Assembly: GCF_014201115.1 (NCBI RefSeq)
Contig: NZ_JACHDO010000001.1
Coordinates: 7,564,001-7,628,000 of the forward strand
DNA length: 64,000 bases
Source of the DNA: Nocardiopsis metallicus
GTDB lineage: Bacteria; Actinomycetota; Actinomycetes; Streptosporangiales; Streptosporangiaceae
Reading direction: 5' to 3'
Shown: positions 58,277-64,000 of the stretch, piece by piece
How the letters are laid out: every line of letters starts with the position of its first letter
How positions within the stretch are numbered: position 1 is the stretch's first letter
Notes under the pieces: generated by a model
The model's input: the letters and a program-made list of their open reading frames with translations, nothing else
Database searches by the model: none
Told to the model about the DNA's origin: nothing
Translations under genes and position numbers: made by a program

Positions 58277-61200
58277 ATGGACGCCCCCGAGGGTTCTTCC
58301 CCCAACCCCTCTGCCCCCTCCTCCGGTCCCTCCGGCAAACAGCCCACCGGGCCCGAGTGGGAGCTCACCGAGAAACCCCTCATCGACCAGCTCATCACCA
58401 TGGGGTGGACCCTGGACACGGGCCATGGCAAGGGCTCCGGCCGCTCCTCCTACACCCAGACGCTCCTCGAACTCCCGCTCCGCTCAGCGCTGCGCCGGAT
58501 CAACCTGGACGACGACGGCCGCGAATGGCTCGACGAGAGCCGGATCGAGCAGGCCGTTAGCGCGCTCACCCGCCCCCAGGCGCGCACGCTCATCGAGATC
58601 AACGAGGAACTCACCGGTCTCCTCCTCGTCGGCACCGAGGTCGACGGGGTGGAGGGCTGGCACGGCGGCCGCCGCCAGAGCGTCCGGTTCATCGACTTCG
58701 ACGACGTCGACAACAACGACTTCCGGATTGCCCGGCACTTCGTCCTGGACGGGCCCGGCGCCCCCGGAACCGACCGGATCATCCCCGATCTGGTCCTCTT
58801 CGTGAACGGCATCCCGCTGGTCGTCATCGAGTGCAAGTCACCCGACGCCAACAGCCCCATGGCCACAGCCATCGACCAGCTGCGCCGCTACGCCGACCAG
58901 CGCTCCGAGGTCCGCGCCAAGGAGGGCAACGCCAAGCTCTTCCACACCAACCAGTTCGTCATCGCCGCCCAGGGCACCAACGCCCGTGCGGCCGGGTTCA
59001 CCGCCGGCCCCGAGCACTTCATGGAGTGGAAGACCACCGAACCCGCCACCCCCGAACAGGTCGCCGCCGAACTCGACCTCCGCGTTTCCGAGACGTCAGG
59101 CCCCGACGCGGCCAAGAACCTCAACGGTCAGCAGACGCTGGTCGCCGGGATGCTCCGCCCCGCGATCCTGCTGGACCTGGTCCGGCACTTCACCCTGTTC
59201 ATGGAGCCCGGAACCCGGCGGGTCAAGGCCGTGGCCCGCTACCAGCAGTACCGGGCGGTCCACCGCGCCATCCGGCGCATGGCCACCCAGCCCACCCGGC
59301 TCCAGCACGGCGAGTTCGACCAGCGCGGCGGCATCGTCTGGCACACCCAGGGCTCCGGTAAGAGCCTCACCATGGTGTTCCTGGTCCGGGCCATGCGCTC
59401 GCACCCGCAGCTGACCGCCTTCAAGATCATCGTGGTCACCGACCGCACCCAGCTTCAGGGGCAGCTGTCCGAGACCATGGCGCTCAGCGGTGAGAGCACC
59501 AAGACCATCGAGAAGGTCAGGGAACTCGAATCCACCCTGGCCGTCCCCGGCAAGGGTCTGTACTTCGCCATGATCCACAAGTATCGGGGGGATGGCGCCG
59601 TCACCCCCGAAGGCTCTGCATCCGATGGCGAAGCGTCGGACGAGGAAGCTCCCGAGACCGGGACCGGCAAGGAGAAGAAGGAGATCGTCCCCCAGTTGGA
59701 CGTGGCCGACGACTCCACCGACATCCTCGTCCTGGTCGACGAGGCGCACCGCTCCCAGGGGTCGCAGCTGCACGCCAACCTCATGGGCGCCCTGCCCAAC
59801 GCCGTGCGCGTCGGCTTCACCGGTACGCCCATCATCATGGGCGACAAGGACCGGTTCACCAGCAAGATCTTCGGCGCGTTCATCGACTCCTACACGATCA
59901 AGCAGTCCGAGGCCGACGGCGCCACCGTGCCCATCCTCTACGAGGGCCGCACCACCAAGGCCCACGTACGCGACGGCAACGACCTCGACGAGCTGTTCGT
60001 GAGCATGCTCGATGCCACCCCCGAGCAGCTCGAAGAGCTCAAACGCCGCTACGCCACCAAGAACAACGTCCTCGAAGCGGAACAGATGATCGCGGCCAAG
60101 GCCGCCAGCATGCTCCGCCACTACGTGGACGTCATCCTGCCCAACGGCTTCAAGGCACAGGTCGTCGCGGTCTCCCGCAAGGCCGCCGTCCGCTACCAGG
60201 CCGCGCTCCTCGTCGCCCGTGACGAGCTGGTCGCCGAGATCGACGCCCTGCCCGCCGAGCTGCGCACCCCCGAGGCGGCCGAAGACCCCGAGGCACACGG
60301 GGCGGCCACCGCCCGGCTCATCCGCGCCCTGCCCCACCGCGACCTCATCGCCCGGCTGGACGCCGCCGCCGTCATCTCCGGCGCGCACAACGACAGCGCG
60401 GACTGGAAGGCCCAGAGCAAGGAGTGGACCAACGAGACCAAGCACCGCAACCGCATCCGTGAGTTCAAGAAGCCGCTGCCTCTGGGCACGGACTCCGATC
60501 CCGAGAACACCAGCCCGCTGGCCTTCCTCGTAGTCAACTCCATGCTGCTGACCGGCTTCGACGCCCCGGGCGAGCAGATCCTCTACCTGGACCGGCACAT
60601 CAAGGAGGCCGAACTCCTCCAGGCGATCGCCCGCGTCAACCGCACCGCGCAGGGCAAGCAGGTCGGCTACGTCATCGACTACTACGGGGTCGCCGAACAC
60701 CTCAAGACCGCGCTGGCCGCCTACGCCGCCGAGGACATCGAGGGCGCCCTGAGCAGCGTCCGCAACGAGGTGCCCCTGCTGCGCGAGCGGCACGAGCGGG
60801 TGCGCAAGATCTTCACCGTCCACGGGCTCGACCGGTTCGACACCGAGGAGGAGCGCGAGGAGTGCGTGCAGCTCCTGGCGGACGAGTCCCGGCGGCGGGA
60901 GTTCCGCAACGCGCTCAAGGACTTCAACCGGAGCCTGGAGACCGTGCTGCCCCGCCCCGAGGCCCGCGAGTTCGTCCCCGACGCCAAGTCCTTCGGCGCT
61001 ATCGCCACCCTCGCCCGTAGCCGCTACAGGGAGGGTGACGGGTTCGACCCCTCCCTGTACGGCGGCAAGGTCCGGGACCTCATCGACCAGTACATCCGGG
61101 TGCACGACATCCGGACCAAGATCCCGCCGACCGCCATCACCGCGAGCGACTTCGAGAGCAAGGTCGAGGCGCTGTCCTCGGACCGGGCCAAGGCCTCGGA

Positions 61201-61699
61201 GATGGAACACGCGCTGCGCCACCACATCAGTGAGAACCTGGACCAGGACCCCGAGCACTACGGCAAGCTCTCCGAACGCCTCGACGAGATCCTCGACCGG
61301 CTCGACGGCAACTGGGCTCAGATGTACGAGGCCATGCGCGACCTGCGCACCGACATGGCCGAAGGGCGGCAGTCCGACGACACCGGACTCGACCCGAACA
61401 CCGAAGCACCCTTCTACGACCTGCTCGCCACCACCATCCGGAACGAGGAGACGGGCGAACTGGCCCCGGAACTGCGTGAGGTGCTGGTCGACTTCACCAG
61501 GAGCGCGAGCCGTGACATGCGGGCCGCCATCGCCCTTCGGGGCTACGGGGACATCCCGGGCCGGAACCTGCGCAAGAAGATGACGAAGGAGCTGATCAGG
61601 GTCAAGCTCGCCGAAACACGCCCCTTCCCCATGGAGGTGGCCAAGGAACTCGGCCCCCGTCTGGTCGACCTCGCGGAGCGCAAGTTCGACCACGGCTGA
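58277..61699 (+). CDS. hsdR: type I restriction endonuclease subunit HsdR
   Basis: A 1140-residue restriction/translocase subunit. The N-terminal nuclease has PDLVLF (~171) and VIECKSP (~185). The SF2 motor has Walker A HTQGSGKS (~356), VVTDRTQL, VDEAHRSQ (~487), FTGTPI and a late QAIARVNRTAQGK. A charged insertion lies at about 445-475. It cuts unmodified DNA with HsdM and HsdS. AAAGG precedes ATG 58277. It is separated from hsdS by 2.5 kb carrying six regulatory-type genes on both strands, which is unusual for hsd loci. Confidence 0.95.
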   Translation: MDAPEGSSPNPSAPSSGPSGKQPTGPEWELTEKPLIDQLITMGWTLDTGHGKGSGRSSYTQTLLELPLRSALRRINLDDDGREWLDESRIEQAVSALTRPQARTLIEINEELTGLLLVGTEVDGVEGWHGGRRQSVRFIDFDDVDNNDFRIARHFVLDGPGAPGTDRIIPDLVLFVNGIPLVVIECKSPDANSPMATAIDQLRRYADQRSEVRAKEGNAKLFHTNQFVIAAQGTNARAAGFTAGPEHFMEWKTTEPATPEQVAAELDLRVSETSGPDAAKNLNGQQTLVAGMLRPAILLDLVRHFTLFMEPGTRRVKAVARYQQYRAVHRAIRRMATQPTRLQHGEFDQRGGIVWHTQGSGKSLTMVFLVRAMRSHPQLTAFKIIVVTDRTQLQGQLSETMALSGESTKTIEKVRELESTLAVPGKGLYFAMIHKYRGDGAVTPEGSASDGEASDEEAPETGTGKEKKEIVPQLDVADDSTDILVLVDEAHRSQGSQLHANLMGALPNAVRVGFTGTPIIMGDKDRFTSKIFGAFIDSYTIKQSEADGATVPILYEGRTTKAHVRDGNDLDELFVSMLDATPEQLEELKRRYATKNNVLEAEQMIAAKAASMLRHYVDVILPNGFKAQVVAVSRKAAVRYQAALLVARDELVAEIDALPAELRTPEAAEDPEAHGAATARLIRALPHRDLIARLDAAAVISGAHNDSADWKAQSKEWTNETKHRNRIREFKKPLPLGTDSDPENTSPLAFLVVNSMLLTGFDAPGEQILYLDRHIKEAELLQAIARVNRTAQGKQVGYVIDYYGVAEHLKTALAAYAAEDIEGALSSVRNEVPLLRERHERVRKIFTVHGLDRFDTEEEREECVQLLADESRRREFRNALKDFNRSLETVLPRPEAREFVPDAKSFGAIATLARSRYREGDGFDPSLYGGKVRDLIDQYIRVHDIRTKIPPTAITASDFESKVEALSSDRAKASEMEHALRHHISENLDQDPEHYGKLSERLDEILDRLDGNWAQMYEAMRDLRTDMAEGRQSDDTGLDPNTEAPFYDLLATTIRNEETGELAPELREVLVDFTRSASRDMRAAIALRGYGDIPGRNLRKKMTKELIRVKLAETRPFPMEVAKELGPRLVDLAERKFDHG

Positions 61700-61730
61700 C
61701 CGGAGCCCGAACCTTCCCCGGCGGTCAGCC
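61694..61730. terminator. bidirectional hairpin containing both stop codons
   Basis: GGCTGACCG (61694-61702) pairs with CGGTCAGCC (61722-61730). The stop codons of hsdR and the convergent DUF45 gene each lie inside one arm. Confidence 0.7.
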
Positions 61731-62450
61731 CAGCCAGGCCTGGCCGCCGAGGACGGCGAGCCGGTCGCGTTGGCGTTCGAAGTCGGGCATGACAGCCCGC
61801 ACCCGGGCCCAGAACTCGGGGGAGTGGTCCCGAACCGCCATGTGGGCGAGCTCGTGCACCAGGACGTAGTCCACGACGGTGGGCGGCAACTGCATCACCG
61901 CCCAGTGCAGGTTGAGCCGTCCCCCCTTGCCCGCCGAACCCCAGCGGTGCCCCAGATCCAGTACCCGCACCTGTTCCGGGCGCAGCCCCGTGCGCTCGCT
62001 CCAGGGCGTCAGGCGTGCGGGCACCCAGCGGCGGGCCCGATCCCGGTACCAGGCCACCAGTGCCGCAGCCGGGTCCGGACCGTACGCCACCGAAGGGTGC
62101 ACGCGGATCCGGCCGCCGTTGAAGTGCACGCCCTCGACCTCGTCGGTGACCTTCAGCCGGTACCGGCGCCCCAGATAGTCGAAACCCTCCCCCGAGACGA
62201 ACTCCCGCTGCGGCTGCCGTGAGAGCAGCACGTCCTTCTCCGCGAGCTTGTCCCGCACCCAGTGCCGCTTCCGGCGCACCCACTCCTCGACCCGCGCCCA
62301 CTCGGTCCCCGTCGGCACATGCAGGTGCAGGGCCCCGCCCCGGTCGACCGTGATCCCCACGGTGCCGCGCCGCTCCGAGACGTGGACCGAGAACACCAGC
62401 TCTTCCAGTCGCAGCAGTTCAGGCGGGCGGGTAACCAGGGACGCGGGCAT
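61725..62450 (-). CDS. DUF45/YgjP-like zinc metallopeptidase
   Basis: A 241-residue protein of the YgjP/DUF45 family (M48-like). Zinc motif HELAHMAVRDH gives ligands His199, His203 and His209 with catalytic Glu200. The N-terminal strands (FSVHVSERRGTVGITVDRGG, RIRVHPS) match the family. No signal peptide. DUF45 genes are often found beside type I restriction genes, and this one converges on hsdR. Function of the association is unknown. Confidence 0.88.
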   Translation of the reverse strand: MPASLVTRPPELLRLEELVFSVHVSERRGTVGITVDRGGALHLHVPTGTEWARVEEWVRRKRHWVRDKLAEKDVLLSRQPQREFVSGEGFDYLGRRYRLKVTDEVEGVHFNGGRIRVHPSVAYGPDPAAALVAWYRDRARRWVPARLTPWSERTGLRPEQVRVLDLGHRWGSAGKGGRLNLHWAVMQLPPTVVDYVLVHELAHMAVRDHSPEFWARVRAVMPDFERQRDRLAVLGGQAWLG

Positions 62451-62649
62451 GCTGACCAGGCTAGAGCACGTGTGGCGAACCCGCGCGGACCTCCTCGCAC
62501 GGAGCAGCCGCGACTGATGACAGGTGCGGGCAGGTCACACCCGGTGGAGACGGAGCGGTACGGGACGAGGGGCGCGAGTTTCCCATAAAGCACCTCACGG
62601 AGGCGGCCGCGATGGAACACTTTCAGTCGAAACCGAGTTCGAGAAGTGG

Positions 62650-64000
62650 ATGAGGCCTGTGGGCAAGACAAACCGCGATCGTCGCCGCGCCAAGCAGAAG
62701 AAGGTACGTGAACAACAGCGGCGCCGTCGAAGCTCCAGGCAGGACGGGCAGTTCGGCACCCTCTCAGAGCGGGAGATGGTACTGGCCGTGATCCGGTCGG
62801 CCCTGGCCCACTGCGACTGTGGCCAGTGCCCTGACAACCCTTTGGCGGAGGCCGCTTCGCTGTTGGCACAGGAGACGGAGCCCCAATGGCTGCGGGCGGT
62901 GGACAAGACCCTGTTCGGTGAACTCGTCGACGCGGTGGGTCGGGTGTGGCCACGGGGCTGGCAACCCGCCGAACTCGTGCGGCTGACCCGCCGGGCGAGC
63001 ACCCCTCAGGCCGCGCACCTGGTCACGGACATGGTCATCGCGGAGAACCGGCACCACGCCGAGGCCCGTACAGCACCCGAGTGGGCCGCTCAGGTCCGTG
63101 AACTCGGAGAACAGTGGTGGGGAACCGGCGCCGACCACGCGGCGCTGTTCACCGAAAAACACGGCCTCACCCGTCAGGCCTACATCGAGTCGGCCCTCCA
63201 AGCCTTGGAGTTCCTGGACGGCCTTCCCGAGATCCAGGTCCTCCTGCCGATTCCGGGAACGGCCCGCCCCGCTCCGGAACAGGCCCGGTCCCAGGCCGAT
63301 CCCGGCAAGCTCGCCCGGATCCGCGCGTTGCTGGCCAAGGCGGAGGCCACCGAGTTCCAGGAGGAGGCCGAAGCGCTCTCCGAACGGGCTCAGCAGATGA
63401 TGGTCCGCCACAGCATCGACTACGCCGCACTGGAAGCAGAGCAGGGAACCGTTACGGAGGTGGGCGGACGCCGTCTGCCCCTGGACGCTCCCTATGAGGA
63501 CCTCAAGGCGATGCTGCTCGACATCGTCGCGCAGGCCAACCACTGCCGAGCGGTGTGGCACAAACACCTGGGCATGTGCACGGTGATGGGCTTCCCCAAC
63601 GACGTGAACATGGTGGAACTCCTGTTCACCTCCTTGCTGGTCCAGGCCACCACCGCGATGCGGCGTGCCGGTACCGTCCGCGACTCCGGGGGCCGGTCCA
63701 GGACCCGCTCCTTCCGCACCTCCTTCCTGCTCGCCTTCAACGAGCGCATCGGAGAGCGGCTCGCCGAGTCGGCAGGGGCCGAGGAACGTAAGGCGGTGGA
63801 CGAATACGCCCGCGCGGGCACCGACCTGCTGCCCGTGCTGGCCTCACGCGAGACCAAGGTGGAGGAGGCCGTGGCCGAGGCGTTCCCCGAGCTGGAGTCG
63901 GCCCAGGTGCGTCGGGTGTCCAGCTGGCGGGGATGGTCCGCGGGCCGGTCCGCCGCTGATGCGGCGAGCCTGCACAAGGGTGAGCGGATCCAGGCCGGCT
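62650..64000 (+). CDS. DUF2786 domain protein (3' end outside window)
   Basis: Open frame of 450 codons to the window edge, so the C-terminus is missing. It starts with a very basic segment (RDRRRAKQKKVREQQRRRRSS). A helical region follows with a Cys cluster CDCGQC. The DUF2786 motif comes next (KLARIRALLAKAEATEFQEEAEALSERAQQ, then MVRHSIDYAAL). After it lies a domain with AMLLDIVAQANHCRAVWHK and VNMVELLFTSLLVQA, typical of DUF2786 proteins. ATG 62650 and the in-frame GTG 62659 are both possible starts. Function unknown; relatives occur near mobile and defence genes. Confidence 0.85.
   Translation, partial: MRPVGKTNRDRRRAKQKKVREQQRRRRSSRQDGQFGTLSEREMVLAVIRSALAHCDCGQCPDNPLAEAASLLAQETEPQWLRAVDKTLFGELVDAVGRVWPRGWQPAELVRLTRRASTPQAAHLVTDMVIAENRHHAEARTAPEWAAQVRELGEQWWGTGADHAALFTEKHGLTRQAYIESALQALEFLDGLPEIQVLLPIPGTARPAPEQARSQADPGKLARIRALLAKAEATEFQEEAEALSERAQQMMVRHSIDYAALEAEQGTVTEVGGRRLPLDAPYEDLKAMLLDIVAQANHCRAVWHKHLGMCTVMGFPNDVNMVELLFTSLLVQATTAMRRAGTVRDSGGRSRTRSFRTSFLLAFNERIGERLAESAGAEERKAVDEYARAGTDLLPVLASRETKVEEAVAEAFPELESAQVRRVSSWRGWSAGRSAADAASLHKGERIQAG

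Noticed and set aside
63492-63977. Minus-strand open frame at the right end
   Set aside because: The plus-strand frame from 62650 carries a continuous DUF2786 protein; the minus frame is its shadow.

Overview
The window comes from a high-GC actinomycete (GC-rich third positions, GTG/TTG starts, a cvn conservon, HTH/DUF397 pairs and a type I modular PKS). Gene style suggests Nocardiopsaceae or a nearby family; this is an inference and I could not test it.

Positions 1-14,000 are mostly ordinary chromosome. They hold the 3' part of a SARP/AfsR-type regulator whose P-loop lacks the lysine, a tiny membrane protein, and a tandemly duplicated tRNA-Lys(CUU) transcription unit. Two paralogous septum_form-type lipoproteins and a secreted S33-type peptidase converge on a terminator. 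A six-gene family-5 (oligopeptide-type) ABC transporter operon is preceded by a perfect 17-bp palindrome, and a crotonyl-CoA carboxylase/reductase gene follows. Positions 14,266-20,041 are a conservon (sensor-like ATPase, roadblock protein, DUF742 protein, Ras-like GTPase) ending in a styrene-monooxygenase-like flavoprotein.

Positions 20,475-41,628 are a compact type I PKS locus: three PKS genes and a translationally coupled alpha/beta-hydrolase. Domain order is KSQ-AT-ACP / KS-DH-ER-KR-ACP (no AT) // KS-AT-KR-ACP // KS-AT-DH-ER-KR-ACP-TE. Module 1 has lost its AT cleanly in frame, keeping only the post-AT linker motif. If methylmalonyl-CoA feeds every module, collinear logic gives 5-hydroxy-2,4,6-trimethylnonanoic acid. 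Its delta-lactone has the same constitution as invictolide, a fire-ant queen pheromone component.

Positions 41,785-48,911 are housekeeping: HrpA helicase, a PNPOx-family protein, a single-domain globin and a 7-bladed lactonase-like protein.

Positions 48,963-62,450 look like a defence island: a DUF1778/GNAT toxin-antitoxin pair, an AIPR-family protein, and a type I restriction-modification system. Its hsdM-hsdS and hsdR parts are separated by a regulatory cassette (RsbW-like ATPase, two small proteins, XRE/DUF5753 regulator, DUF397 protein). A DUF45 (YgjP-like) metallopeptidase lies convergent to hsdR. hsdS is visibly more AT-rich than its surroundings. The window ends inside a DUF2786 protein gene.
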